Shown piece by piece: positions 1-8,663 of a stretch of DNA of 64,000 nt. The position numbers were made by a program, and so were the translations under genes. This stretch comes from Lachnospiraceae bacterium (GTDB lineage Bacteria > Bacillota > Clostridia > Lachnospirales > Lachnospiraceae). The DNA is taken from contig SVEH01000008.1 in the NCBI GenBank assembly GCA_015057455.1, forward strand, positions 52,011-116,010, written 5' to 3'. How positions within the stretch are numbered: the first letter of the stretch is position 1; every line of letters begins with the position of its first letter. The notes beneath the pieces were generated by a model, which was given only the letters and a program-made list of their open reading frames with translations, was not told the DNA's origin and made no database searches.

Positions 1-357
1 ACAGGTGTAGATATTGATAAAGCTGCAATTACTGCTACATATGAGAATATGGAAGTGAATAATGTTTCTAAAGATTCTATGAGTGTTTATTTAGGTAATA
101 TTTTAGAAGATGAAGATTTGGTTGATGAATTAGATATAACTACATATGATATTGTAGTGGCTAATATTTTGGCAGATGTAATTATGCCACTAAGTGACAT
201 TTTAAAGGATAAGATTTCTGAAAAAACACTATTTATTTCATCTGGAATAATCGATATAAAAAAAGATGAGGTTAAAGAGCGTTTAGAGGCTAATGGTTTT
301 AGTATAATAGAAGTTGTTCAAATGGGTGATTGGTATTCTTATGTATGTAAAAAATAA
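1..357 (+). CDS. prmA: Ribosomal protein L11 methyltransferase, C-terminal part
   Basis: The reading frame is open from base 1 and the start lies upstream of the window. The visible 118 residues carry the end of a class I SAM-methyltransferase fold: GVDIDKAAI is the acidic end of strand beta-2 that binds the SAM ribose, and VVANILADVIMPL is the N-I-L-A signature typical of PrmA, which trimethylates ribosomal protein L11. The tail WYSYVCKK also matches the family. It lies upstream of rsmE, as in many Firmicutes, although here a membrane-protein gene separates them. The truncation is due to the window edge, not to gene decay. Confidence 0.93.
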   Translation, partial: TGVDIDKAAITATYENMEVNNVSKDSMSVYLGNILEDEDLVDELDITTYDIVVANILADVIMPLSDILKDKISEKTLFISSGIIDIKKDEVKERLEANGFSIIEVVQMGDWYSYVCKK

Positions 358-388
358 AAATTAATATATTGTTTAAGAGGAGTAGGTT

Positions 389-1144
389 ATGAACGAGAAT
401 TTAAATGAAGAATTAGGGAAAGCATATAAAGAATTACATGTAAGTGATCCATATTCAGATACACATGACGATTTTATGAAAGAGTTTGATGAGCCAGTTG
501 TAGTAAAATTAAGTGATCAATCTAAGGATAATTTAGATAAATTCTTCGCTGTTGATTCAGAGGAGGTTAATAAAAGTAGAGATATTATTAAGACATTATC
601 TATATGTGTAGCAGTATTTATAGCTATAAGTATAGCATTTGTTTTACTATCTAATAAAAGTAAGTTGGTTGAAATGAATGAAGAGGGAATAAAGAATGAA
701 GAACACTGGACTGAATTTAAAACAGTGACAAGTTCAGAACAAAAAGAAGATGACATTATAGTAAAAATATATGAAGATGGGGAATTAGAGAGCGAATTAA
801 AACTAAAATTCGATGGTGAGAAATATTCTTATGGAGATAAGGGTAAGAAGTACAAATATTTACTTGATGAAAGTGGGACGGTAGAAGGGTTAGGCTTGAA
901 GATGCGATTAATAGTCCTTTCAGATGAAGAATATACATTTGACCAACTATATAATTCATTATATAATAATGTAGATGAAACATTAGAGTTTGTAGATTTG
1001 GATGAGTTGAAGGGTGCTGTTGGAGTACTTAATCAAACTTTAAAAGATATTGATGGTGTTGATGATACAGAAGATACTCCAGAGAGCGATATGAGTTTAG
1101 ATGAGTTAGATAAAGTAAAATATCAATTGATATATTATTATTAG
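389..1144 (+). CDS. Single-pass membrane protein of unknown function
   Basis: This is a 251-residue protein I do not recognise. An acidic N-terminal cytoplasmic part (about 1-66) is followed by one transmembrane helix (about 68-88, ICVAVFIAISIAFVLL) and an outside domain of about 160 residues rich in Asp, Glu and Lys. The end is very acidic (DGVDDTEDTPESD). A good SD (AAGAGGAG) lies 8 nt before the ATG. It sits 31 nt after prmA and ends just before a strong terminator, so it is probably the last gene of the prmA transcript. The topology is inferred from hydrophobicity only. Confidence 0.7.
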   Translation: MNENLNEELGKAYKELHVSDPYSDTHDDFMKEFDEPVVVKLSDQSKDNLDKFFAVDSEEVNKSRDIIKTLSICVAVFIAISIAFVLLSNKSKLVEMNEEGIKNEEHWTEFKTVTSSEQKEDDIIVKIYEDGELESELKLKFDGEKYSYGDKGKKYKYLLDESGTVEGLGLKMRLIVLSDEEYTFDQLYNSLYNNVDETLEFVDLDELKGAVGVLNQTLKDIDGVDDTEDTPESDMSLDELDKVKYQLIYYY

Positions 1145-1153
1145 AACTATCAT

Positions 1154-1205
1154 AAAACAAATACGGCTATTAGTTTTCAACTAGTATCAGTATTTGTTTT
1201 TTCTT
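1154..1205 (+). terminator. Rho-independent terminator after the 389-1144 gene
   Basis: AAAACAAATAC (1154-1164) pairs with GTATTTGTTTT (1190-1200), with an inner TTAG/CTAG pairing, and a T-rich run follows. It closes the prmA transcript. A gap of about 140 nt before rsmE shows nothing else I can name. Confidence 0.8.
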
Positions 1206-1345
1206 TGCAAAACAAATTTGGTGCGCAAAGACTATGTACAGATTATGGCAACGAATGAAAATATGAATATAAGTTAATAAATGTTGCAGTGATAGGTTTG
1301 TTTAATAAAAAGATAAATAAAAAGAATATGTTAGGTGAGTGAAGT

Positions 1346-2089
1346 ATGCATAGATTTTATGTGGAACCTGCTAATATTAACGATGGTAGGGTAATAATTG
1401 AAGGTAGTGATGTTAATCATATAAAGAATGTATTACGATTAGTCAGTGGAGATAATATTGTAATATGTGATGGACAAGGAATGGATTATTATTGTATAAT
1501 AAGCGAGGTTACTAAGGAACAAGTAATAGCAGATATTGATAAAAAGATAGAATGTAAGGCAGAGTTAAATAACAAGATATATTTGTTTCAAGGACTTCCC
1601 AAGAAAGATAAAATGGAACTTATAGTTCAAAAATCTGTTGAACTTGGAGTATATGAGATAATTCCAGTTGTAATGAATAGAACAATTGTAAAAATTGATA
1701 ATGAGAAAAAAGAGTTGGCAAGAATTAATAGATGGCAAACAATTGCTGATGAAGCTTCAAAACAATCTCGAAGAGGAATTTTACCGCAAGTACATAGATT
1801 GGTGAGCTATAAAGAGGCTTTGAATATGGCAAAAGAAATGGATATAGTTATTCTACCATATGAAAAAGCAACTGATATGTCTTATACAAGAAAGGTAATT
1901 GATAAAATTGCAATAGACCAAACTATTGGTATATTTATAGGTCCAGAAGGTGGATTTGATGAATTGGAGATAGAGTTAGCTGAGGAGATAGGATGTAAAC
2001 CGATAACATTGGGTAGTAGAATACTTAGAACGGAAACAGCAGGATTGGCAATTATGTCTATGTTGATATATAATTTAGAGGATAAATAG
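1346..2089 (+). CDS. rsmE: 16S rRNA (uracil-1498-N3)-methyltransferase
   Basis: RsmE methylates N3 of U1498 in helix 44 of 16S rRNA using SAM. The 247-residue length is normal for the family. The N-terminal PUA-like part begins MHRFYV and contains DVNHIKNVLRL. The C-terminal SPOUT knot has GIFIGPEGGFDELEIE and the signature LGSRILRTETAGLA. The start is supported by AGGTGAG 8 nt upstream. It is followed 36 nt later by the cysteine desulfurase gene, probably in the same transcript. Confidence 0.96.
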   Translation: MHRFYVEPANINDGRVIIEGSDVNHIKNVLRLVSGDNIVICDGQGMDYYCIISEVTKEQVIADIDKKIECKAELNNKIYLFQGLPKKDKMELIVQKSVELGVYEIIPVVMNRTIVKIDNEKKELARINRWQTIADEASKQSRRGILPQVHRLVSYKEALNMAKEMDIVILPYEKATDMSYTRKVIDKIAIDQTIGIFIGPEGGFDELEIELAEEIGCKPITLGSRILRTETAGLAIMSMLIYNLEDK

Positions 2090-2125
2090 ATAAGCAGATA
2101 AGAAGAAGTTATAAAAGGTGATAGA

Positions 2126-3304
2126 ATGAAAGTGTATTTGGATAATGCTGCAACAACTAAACCACATATAGAAGTTGTGGAGAAGATGAATTATGTGCTT
2201 AATGAAGATTATGGGAATCCATCATCTAAGCATATAAAAGGTTATGATGCAGAGAAGTATTTAAAAGAATCAAGAAATATAATAAGTAAATTAATGAAAG
2301 TTGACTCAAAAGAAATATATTTTACGTCCGGTGGTACAGAAGCTAATAATCTTGCTTTGATAGGAGCCGCTATGGCTAACAAGCGTAGAGGTATGCATAT
2401 TATTAGTACAAGAATTGAACATCCATCTGTTTATAATCCGTTATTATTTTTAGAAGAATTAGGATATGAAATAGAATTTTTAGAAGTGGATAATATGGGA
2501 CATGTCAGTATAGAAGATCTTAAGGGAAAGTTAAGACAAGATACAATATTAGTATCAACTATGTTTGTTAATAATGAAGTTGGAGCTGTACAAGATATAG
2601 CACAAATTGGACAAGCTATAAAAGATTATGATAAGGATATTGTATTCCATGTTGATGCTATTCAAGGATTTGGTAAGTATAAAATATATCCTAAGAGATG
2701 TAATATAGATTTAATGTCGGTGAGTGGACATAAAATTCATGGTCCTAAAGGTATAGGTTTTCTTTATATAAAAGACAAGACAAGAATAAAAACTGTATTC
2801 TTAGGTGGTGGACAAGAAAAAGGATTCAGATCAGGTACAGAGAATGTTCCTGGTATAGCGGGATTAGGGGAAGCCACAAGGCTTGTGTATGAAGAGTTTG
2901 ATAAGAATATTGAAACTATGTATGCATTAAAAAAACATTTAATTGCAGGTTTATTAAAGATAGAGAATGTAACTATTAATGCGGTGGACATGAATCAATT
3001 AGATGAAGAGATTATTAAGAAAACAGCTCCTCATGTTGTGAGTGCTAGTTTTGAGGGAATTAAAAGTGAAGTTTTACTACATTCACTTGAAGATAAAGGT
3101 GTGTATGTATCATCTGGTTCAGCATGCTCGTCAAATCACCCAGCAATTAGTGGAACATTGAAGGCAATTAAAGTAAAAGATAACTTATTAGATAGCACAA
3201 TACGATTTAGTTTTGCATCAACTACAACAATAGAGGATATTGATTATACAATACAATGTTTACAAGAATTAGTACCAATATTAAGAAGATATAAGAGGTA
3301 TTAG
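2126..3304 (+). CDS. Cysteine desulfurase, NifS/IscS type, probable ThiI partner
   Basis: This PLP enzyme converts cysteine to alanine and an enzyme persulfide. Visible features are the start KVYLDNAATT, His99 in IEHPSV that stacks on PLP, the PLP lysine K203 in SVSGHKIHGPKG, and the persulfide Cys334 in SSGSACSSNHP. The 392 residues are full length. The next gene is thiI, the same pairing as nifZ-thiI in Bacillus, so the likely role is sulfur supply for tRNA 4-thiouridine rather than general Fe-S assembly; that assignment is inference. No IscU or SufU gene is nearby. Confidence 0.93.
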   Translation: MKVYLDNAATTKPHIEVVEKMNYVLNEDYGNPSSKHIKGYDAEKYLKESRNIISKLMKVDSKEIYFTSGGTEANNLALIGAAMANKRRGMHIISTRIEHPSVYNPLLFLEELGYEIEFLEVDNMGHVSIEDLKGKLRQDTILVSTMFVNNEVGAVQDIAQIGQAIKDYDKDIVFHVDAIQGFGKYKIYPKRCNIDLMSVSGHKIHGPKGIGFLYIKDKTRIKTVFLGGGQEKGFRSGTENVPGIAGLGEATRLVYEEFDKNIETMYALKKHLIAGLLKIENVTINAVDMNQLDEEIIKKTAPHVVSASFEGIKSEVLLHSLEDKGVYVSSGSACSSNHPAISGTLKAIKVKDNLLDSTIRFSFASTTTIEDIDYTIQCLQELVPILRRYKRY

Positions 3305-3365
3305 CCAAGAAGATATATGAATATTAGATAAGTTGATATAAAAGATATTAGCCAAGAAGATATAT
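3300..3365 (+). repeat. 19-bp direct repeat spanning the desulfurase stop codon
   Basis: ATTAGCCAAGAAGATATAT occurs at 3300-3318, including the stop codon, and again at 3347-3365, offset by 47 bp. A degraded third start (CTAGCTAAG) follows, together with a TATATATATATATA run. This looks like local duplication of the gene end. The rest of the 3305-3523 gap shows no terminator I trust. Confidence 0.7.
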
Positions 3366-3523
3366 ATATATATATAAATACTAGCTAAGTTTGTATAAGA
3401 GATATTATATAAAAATATATAAAAAACTGGTTTAGTAAAGAGAAGTAATGTAAAATAATAAAGATTACAGAGAATTATTATAGAGTGATATATTTGAAGA
3501 AGTGTTAGAGAGGATGAAAGAAT

Positions 3524-4714
3524 ATGATGTTTAAAGCTTTTTTAGTGAAATATTCAGAGATAGGAATTAAAGGAAAGAATAGGTATATATTTGAGAATGC
3601 CTTAAGAGACCAAATCAAAAGAACTCTTGATTTAGTAGAAGGTGAATTTAAAGTAAGTAAAGAGCAAGGAAGAATATATATTGAAGCTCTTACAGATTAC
3701 GATTATGACGAAGTTGTTGAGTCTTTATCAAGAGTATTTGGTATAGCTGGAATTATGCCAGTTGTATTAATAGAAGATGCAACTTGGGAGAATTTAAAAG
3801 ATGAAGTTGTAAAGTATGTAAAGGATGTTCATGGAGATGATGAATTTACATTTAAAGTAGAAGCAAAAAGAGGAGATAAGAATTATCCATTAAAATCGCC
3901 AGAGATATGTATGGAATTGGGTGGATATTTATTAGAACATTTCCCTAATATGACAGTAGACGTACGCAATCCACAGGTTAGAATTAATGTAGAGATTCGT
4001 ACAAAAGCATATGTGTACTCAACTGTAATTCCAGGTGCAGGTGGTATGCCAGTAGGAACTAATGGGAAGGCAATGCTTTTGTTATCAGGAGGAATAGATA
4101 GTCCTGTTGCTGGATATATGATTGCAAAAAGAGGTGTTAAACTTGATGCTACATATTTCCATGCACCACCATATACAAGTGAGAGAGCAAAGGATAAAGT
4201 AATAGATTTAGCAAGATTAGTTTCAAAATGGGCAGGTCCAATAGATCTTCATATAGTTAATTTTACAGATATTCAATTATATATTTATGATAAATGCCCA
4301 CATGATGAATTAACTATTATTATGAGAAGATATATGATGAAAATAGCAGAATACTTAGCTAATAAAAATAACTGCTTAGGACTTATAACAGGTGAAAGTA
4401 TAGGTCAGGTTGCAAGTCAAACAATGCAAAGTTTAGCTGCAACTAATGAAGTATGTACACTTCCAGTTTATAGACCACTTATTGGATTTGATAAACAAGA
4501 AATTATTGATATAGCAGAAAAAATAGACACATTTGAAACTTCTGTTTTACCATATGAGGATTGTTGTACAATATTTGTTGCAAAACATCCAGTTACAAAA
4601 CCTAATGTGAATATTATTAAAAAATCAGAGACACATCTTGAAGAGAAAATAGATGAACTTATGGAGACTGCACTTAATACAGTAGAGACAATTGTAATTA
4701 AGCCAGGCGAATAG
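3524..4714 (+). CDS. thiI: tRNA sulfurtransferase (4-thiouridine synthesis)
   Basis: ThiI adenylates U8 of tRNA and receives sulfur from the upstream desulfurase. Domains in order are a ferredoxin-like N-terminus (about 1-60, FLVKYSEIGIKGKNR), THUMP (about 60-165), and an ATP pyrophosphatase domain with the PP-loop LLLSGGIDSPVAGYM (SGGIDS at 188-193). A Cys pair lies in YEDCCTIF near the end. The 396-residue length lacks the C-terminal rhodanese domain of the E. coli enzyme, as is usual in Gram-positives, so sulfur transfer must use other cysteines. Confidence 0.96.
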   Translation: MMFKAFLVKYSEIGIKGKNRYIFENALRDQIKRTLDLVEGEFKVSKEQGRIYIEALTDYDYDEVVESLSRVFGIAGIMPVVLIEDATWENLKDEVVKYVKDVHGDDEFTFKVEAKRGDKNYPLKSPEICMELGGYLLEHFPNMTVDVRNPQVRINVEIRTKAYVYSTVIPGAGGMPVGTNGKAMLLLSGGIDSPVAGYMIAKRGVKLDATYFHAPPYTSERAKDKVIDLARLVSKWAGPIDLHIVNFTDIQLYIYDKCPHDELTIIMRRYMMKIAEYLANKNNCLGLITGESIGQVASQTMQSLAATNEVCTLPVYRPLIGFDKQEIIDIAEKIDTFETSVLPYEDCCTIFVAKHPVTKPNVNIIKKSETHLEEKIDELMETALNTVETIVIKPGE

Positions 4715-4767
4715 ACAATATAACAAAGATAGATAAATAAGATAAATAATAATAAAACCATGCGCAT

Positions 4768-4815
4768 CAAATTCGTTATGTGAAGACAAATTCACATTGC
4801 GAATTTGTGTGTTTT
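4768..4815 (+). terminator. Strong terminator after thiI
   Basis: CAAATTCG (4768-4775) pairs with CGAATTTG (4800-4807), and ATGTGAA (4778-4784) pairs with TTCACAT (4791-4797) inside it. A GTGTGTTTTT tail follows. Confidence 0.88.
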
Positions 4816-4941
4816 TACCATTAATTATAATTTTATATAGAAATAAATATATGACTAAATTAAGTAAAAATAAGGTAGTATTCCATGGAAATTTTTGTGA
4901 AAGAACAAAGATGATAAGTTATCTTTAATTTTCTATGCAAT

Positions 4942-4966
4942 AAAAAAGGGATACGATATGTATCCC
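4942..4966 (-). terminator. Terminator of the HPr-like gene
   Basis: Read on the minus strand, GGGATAC and GTATCCC (4960-4966 and 4948-4954) form a hairpin followed by TTTTTTA. It lies 24 nt after the minus-strand stop codon. Confidence 0.85.
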
Positions 4967-4989
4967 CATCATGGTTTTTTAAAATCTTA

Positions 4990-5220
4990 TTACACTATGT
5001 AAGGTTTTAAAACTTCAAGTATTGCATCAAGATTTTCTTCATTGTGGATATTTAGGTTGATTGGATTAGATAAATCTAAACTAAAAATACCCATGATGGA
5101 TTTAGCATCTATTACATATCTACCTGAAATTAAATCAAAATCTGTGTCAAATTTAGTAACATCATTAACGAATGATTTAACCTTATCAATTGAATTAAGT
5201 GATATTGTAACTTGTTTCAT
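4990..5220 (-). CDS. HPr-like protein lacking the phosphocarrier histidine
   Basis: The 76 residues align over their whole length with HPr/Crh proteins. The segment YVIDAKSIMGIFSLDL matches the HPr region VNLKSIMGVMSLG, including the Ser that HPr kinase phosphorylates (Ser46 type). The N-terminal active-site loop GxHARPA is replaced by SLNSIDKVKSFVNDV, so there is no His15 for PEP-dependent phosphotransfer. It therefore cannot be an ordinary PTS carrier; a Crh-like regulatory role through the Ser site is possible but unproven. It is monocistronic with its own promoter, an SD of AAGGAG 7 nt upstream, and its own terminator. Confidence 0.82.
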   Translation of the reverse strand: MKQVTISLNSIDKVKSFVNDVTKFDTDFDLISGRYVIDAKSIMGIFSLDLSNPINLNIHNEENLDAILEVLKPYIV

Positions 5221-5286
5221 AATAAAAATCTCCTTTCATACATACACAATAAATTTAATAAAAATATTGATTTATCCTACGAGTAT

Positions 5287-5315
5287 ATAGTACAATTTTT
5301 TGTGAAAAAAGTCAA
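5287..5315 (-). promoter_or_regulatory. Sigma-A-type promoter of the HPr-like gene
   Basis: On the minus strand TTGACT (5310-5315), a 17-nt spacer and TACTAT (5287-5292) make a near-consensus promoter. The predicted start near 5280 gives a leader of about 60 nt. Confidence 0.75.
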
Positions 5316-5450
5316 CTTTAAAACTATACAATATTTCGACAAAAAAGGTCTAAAATAAGCCTATTTTATATATAATTATGGTAGATATAAAACAAATTAT
5401 TATTGAAATTGATTAATTATGTAAGGATAAATAGAAAGGAAATGTATTAA

Positions 5451-6950
5451 ATGGATAAAAAAAGGGTAGCATTTCTTACATTGGGATGTAAAGTAAACTC
5501 ATACGAAACTGATGCTATGAGTAAACTTTTTGCAGATAATGGATATGAAATAGTAAAATTTAATCAAGTGGCTGATGTGTATGTAATAAATACATGTTCA
5601 GTTACCAATATGGCAGACAGAAAATCAAGACAGATGCTTCATAGGGCAAGAAAAAAGAATCCTAATGGGTTGATTGTTGCAACAGGATGCTATGTCCAAG
5701 CCTCTACAGAAGAGGTAAGTGAAGATATAGCCGTTGATTTGTTAGTGGGTAATAATAAAAAAAGTGAAATTGTTAATATAGTAGAAGAATATATAGCAAG
5801 GATAAATACATCTAAGGTTAATACTATTGATATTAATGATACAAAAGGTAGTGTTGTTTATGAAGATATGTTTATTGAGCAAACAGGAGAGAATACGAGA
5901 GCATATATAAAAATACAAGATGGATGCAATCAGTTTTGTTCTTATTGTATTATTCCTTATGCAAGAGGGAGAGTTAGAAGTAGGGACAAAGATAGTATTA
6001 TTGAGGAAGTTGCATTGTTAGCAAAGAATGGTTATAAAGAAGTTGTTCTTACTGGAATTCATATATCATCTTATGGATTGGACTTTGAAAAAAATAAAAA
6101 CTTAATGAACAAACATGTATTAGACAATAGATTAGATATTAAAGAAACATTAGAACATAATCTTTATACAGATAGTAGGATAAATGATGGTGAACAAGAC
6201 TATTTACAAAATACAACTAAAACAAAAGGGTTTGTTTATGAGTATTTATTAGATGTAATAGAAAGTATAGCTTTAATTGATGGAATAGAACGAATTAGAT
6301 TAGGGTCATTAGAACCAAGAATTATTTCAGATGATTTTATAGGAAGATTGTCTAAAATTAATAAAGTGTGTCCACATTTTCATTTGTCTTTACAAAGTGG
6401 CTGTGATGAAACATTAAAAAGAATGAATAGAAAGTATACAGCCGCAGAATATAGTTCTAAGTGTGATATTCTTCGAAGATACTATGATAATCCTGCAATT
6501 ACAACAGATGTTATAGTGGGATTTGCAGGTGAAACTATGGAAGAATTTCATGAGACAGAGAAATTTCTCAAGGAGATAAATTTTGCTGAAATGCATATCT
6601 TTAAATATTCTATAAGAAAGGGAACTGTTGCGGCAAGAATGCAAAATCAAGTGAATGATGTGGAAAAAAATAATCGAAGCAAGATTTTATTAGATATGAA
6701 TAGTATTAATCACAAAAATTATATAAATTCATTTGTAGGCACAATACAAAAGGTGTTGTTTGAAGAGAAAATTCAACTTAATGATAGACATTATTTTGTA
6801 GGACACAATGAAAGATATGTGAAAGTTGTGGTAGAAATAGGCTATGAAGAGGGAATGGTAAAAACAGATATTGATGTTAGTAATTCAATATGGGACGTTA
6901 AAATTAATGGACTTCTAAATGATGAAATGATTTGTGGTATCCTTATATAA
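5451..6950 (+). CDS. mtaB: tRNA t6A37 methylthiotransferase (MiaB-like, MtaB subfamily)
   Basis: This radical-SAM enzyme adds a methylthio group to t6A37 of tRNA. The N-terminal cluster cysteines are C13 (TLGCKVNSYET), C49 (NTCSVTN) and C80 (ATGCYVQ). The radical-SAM triad is C159-x3-C163-x2-C166 (CNQFCSYC). The TLGCKVN start is typical of MtaB rather than MiaB. At 499 residues it is long for the family. About 47 extra polar residues (about 212-258) sit between GIHISSYGLD and the YLLDVIESI helix. The C-terminal TRAM region is poorly conserved by eye. SD: GAAAGGAAATG upstream. Confidence 0.92.
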   Translation: MDKKRVAFLTLGCKVNSYETDAMSKLFADNGYEIVKFNQVADVYVINTCSVTNMADRKSRQMLHRARKKNPNGLIVATGCYVQASTEEVSEDIAVDLLVGNNKKSEIVNIVEEYIARINTSKVNTIDINDTKGSVVYEDMFIEQTGENTRAYIKIQDGCNQFCSYCIIPYARGRVRSRDKDSIIEEVALLAKNGYKEVVLTGIHISSYGLDFEKNKNLMNKHVLDNRLDIKETLEHNLYTDSRINDGEQDYLQNTTKTKGFVYEYLLDVIESIALIDGIERIRLGSLEPRIISDDFIGRLSKINKVCPHFHLSLQSGCDETLKRMNRKYTAAEYSSKCDILRRYYDNPAITTDVIVGFAGETMEEFHETEKFLKEINFAEMHIFKYSIRKGTVAARMQNQVNDVEKNNRSKILLDMNSINHKNYINSFVGTIQKVLFEEKIQLNDRHYFVGHNERYVKVVVEIGYEEGMVKTDIDVSNSIWDVKINGLLNDEMICGILI

Positions 6951-6991
6951 TAGGTTTAAAGAACTATGGAAAAATAAGCATAAAAACTAGC

Positions 6992-7020
6992 TTGAATAAT
7001 ATTGGAAAATGTAGTAAAAT
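6992..7020 (+). promoter_or_regulatory. Promoter of ireB
   Basis: TTGAAT (6992-6997), a 17-nt spacer and TAAAAT (7015-7020). The predicted transcript starts near 7027, about 85 nt before the ireB ATG. Confidence 0.6.
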
Positions 7021-7111
7021 AAGATTGTGTTATTATATGTAAGTATGGAAAATCCACAGGCAGTTTGTGTGGGATAGAATTACTAAAAATGGTTTGAAAG
7101 GCGGGATTTTA

Positions 7112-7372
7112 ATGCAAGAGATAAATAATACTCAATGCTTTAGAGTTCAGAAGGAAAAAGAGATAAGTGTGGCTGACATTGTGGCTTCTGTATATTATTC
7201 TTTAGTAGAAAAAGGATATAATCCTGTGAATCAGATAGTAGGTTACATTATGTCTGGTGATCCGACTTATATCACAAGTTATAATGGTGCTAGAAGTTTA
7301 ATAATGAAAGTTGAACGTGATGAGATTTTAGAAGAATTGTTGGAGAATTATATTAATCGTAATTTGAGATAA
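7112..7372 (+). CDS. ireB: IreB/UPF0297 regulatory phosphoprotein
   Basis: Family member of about 86 residues. In enterococci IreB is a substrate of the PASTA kinase IreK and acts in cephalosporin tolerance. Conserved segments are TQCFRV near the N-terminus, VYYSLVEKGYNPVNQIVGYIMSGDPTYITSY and the end YINRNLR. The ATG at 7112 is preferred over the upstream in-frame one at 7067 because AAAGGCGGG lies 8 nt before it and the family starts there. The following ruvX and DUF1292 genes give the classic ireB-ruvX-yrzB order. Confidence 0.93.
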   Translation: MQEINNTQCFRVQKEKEISVADIVASVYYSLVEKGYNPVNQIVGYIMSGDPTYITSYNGARSLIMKVERDEILEELLENYINRNLR

Positions 7373-7514
7373 TTATTTTGAATTAATTTGATTGATATAA
7401 TTGATTTTAATTATACTAATTTCTAATTTGTTGATGTAGAATATTTTATTGATATGTTAGAATATTATTTTGACGTGAAATTCATAGCATACAGAATACA
7501 GATTTTATATTAAA

Positions 7515-7552
7515 ATTATAAAGGATGTAATGTAGGTTACATCCTTTATAAT
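7515..7552. repeat. Perfect 16-bp inverted repeat between ireB and ruvX
   Basis: 7515-7530 and 7537-7552 are perfectly complementary, with a 6-nt loop TGTAGG. The core arms are AAAGGATGTAA and TTACATCCTTT. There is no T-run after it, so it is not a standard terminator for the plus strand. It could be an RNA processing or stabilising hairpin or a protein-binding dyad. The rest of 7373-7599 is AT-rich without other signals. Confidence 0.8.
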
Positions 7553-7599
7553 GGAGTTTAAAGATATTGTTTTTAGAGATTTTTTGGAGATATAGATAT

Positions 7600-8028
7600 A
7601 TGAGAATAATGGGATTAGATTATGGAAGTGTGACAGTAGGAGTAGCTATTAGTGACCAACTACTTATTACAGCGCAAGGGATTGAAACTATTAGAAGAAA
7701 AGAAGAGAATAAGTTACGTCGTACTTTAGCGAGGATTGAAGAATTGATAAAAGAGTATGATGTAGAATTGATAGTGGTTGGACTTCCGAAGAATATGAAT
7801 AATACATTGGGTGCAAGGGCACAGATGTCAGAAGAATTTGCTAATATGATAAGAAGGCGTACAGGATTAGAAGTAGTTATGTGGGATGAGAGATTGACAA
7901 CTGTTGCAGCTCACAATGCAATGTTAGAAGCAGATATTAGCAGAAAGAAAAGATACCAAGTTGTTGACCAAGTAGCAGCAACAGTTATATTACAGAATTA
8001 TTTGGATTTTAGAGAAAAAGGGATGTAA
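7600..8028 (+). CDS. ruvX: RuvX/YqgF Holliday-junction resolvase-like nuclease
   Basis: RNase H-fold protein implicated in Holliday junction resolution and in pre-16S rRNA 5' processing. Visible motifs are [16 protein letters not shown] (first catalytic Asp), [21 protein letters not shown] (catalytic Glu) and the C-terminal [15 protein letters not shown]. The ATG at 7600 with TTGGAGAT upstream is preferred to 7567, since the family begins MRIMGLD. It ends 3 nt before the next gene. Confidence 0.93.
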   Translation: MRIMGLDYGSVTVGVAISDQLLITAQGIETIRRKEENKLRRTLARIEELIKEYDVELIVVGLPKNMNNTLGARAQMSEEFANMIRRRTGLEVVMWDERLTTVAAHNAMLEADISRKKRYQVVDQVAATVILQNYLDFREKGM

Positions 8029-8031
8029 AGT

Positions 8032-8304
8032 ATGGCAGAGAATAAAAAAACAATTATGTTTACAGATGAGAATAATGAGCAAATAGCGTTTGAAGTTTTA
8101 GAACAGACTACAATTACAGGAATTAATTATTTATTAGTATGTGATGCTCATGATGAAGAAGAAAGTGATGCATTTATTCTAAAGGAAATTAAGAATAATG
8201 ACGATGATATAGTCTATGATGAAGTTATAGATGATATAGAGTTACAAGCAGTAGCCAAAGTATTTGGTGAATTATTAGATGAAGGTTTTGATATACAATT
8301 ATAA
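8032..8304 (+). CDS. DUF1292 (UPF0473, YrzB-like) protein
   Basis: Acidic protein of 90 residues. The layout IMFTDENNEQIAFEVLEQTTITGINYLLVCDA, then an acidic patch and an ILKE strand, is the DUF1292 pattern. The function is unknown. Its SD lies inside the end of ruvX, so translation is probably coupled. The last codons are partly duplicated downstream: GTTTTGATATACAA occurs at 8285-8298 and again at 8325-8338. Confidence 0.9.
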   Translation: MAENKKTIMFTDENNEQIAFEVLEQTTITGINYLLVCDAHDEEESDAFILKEIKNNDDDIVYDEVIDDIELQAVAKVFGELLDEGFDIQL

Positions 8305-8663
8305 TATATAAATTATACAAGAAAGTTTTGATATACAAAATGCTTAAAAGAATAGTTGTGTATATCATTATAATATAAATTAAGATAAAAAGAACGGATG
8401 ACTTCGGTCGATGAAACTGCAGCAGCTTTTAAGACAATATGTGCGAATTAATTACATGTATATCTAATTAGAATGAAACGGAATGCTTTTGTAATTAGTA
8501 TATGTTTTGTGTATTTAGTGAGCGGGTATATGCTTAATAGTGGAATGCATATACAATTTTATAATAATTGTTAAGTATAGATGAGAGGATCTATATTTGT
8601 AATGTGTAATCTAGCAAGTTTCATAAAAGTTCTTACTATAAAATTAATTATGGAGGTGCTTTT
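8305..8663 (+). promoter_or_regulatory. 359-nt upstream region of rnjA with hairpins and a promoter candidate
   Basis: The region contains a short repeat of the preceding gene end (8325-8338) and a small GAC-TTCG-GTC hairpin near 8402. A longer hairpin lies at 8457-8504: CTAATTA 8464-8470 pairs with TAATTAG 8492-8498 and is extended by about six pairs. A third stem is 8526-8533 with 8547-8554 (GTATATGC/GCATATAC). A promoter candidate TTGTTA (8568-8573)-N18-TATATT (8592-8597) lies downstream of the hairpins. If that promoter is used, the hairpins belong to the upstream transcript end. No riboswitch family was recognised. Confidence 0.5.

Noticed and set aside
3300..3400. Start of a CRISPR or tandem array
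   Set aside because: Only two copies of the 19-mer plus a degraded piece, with no regular spacers.
3524..4714. Rhodanese-less ThiI as a truncation
   Set aside because: The length and end match the normal Gram-positive form, and a strong terminator follows.
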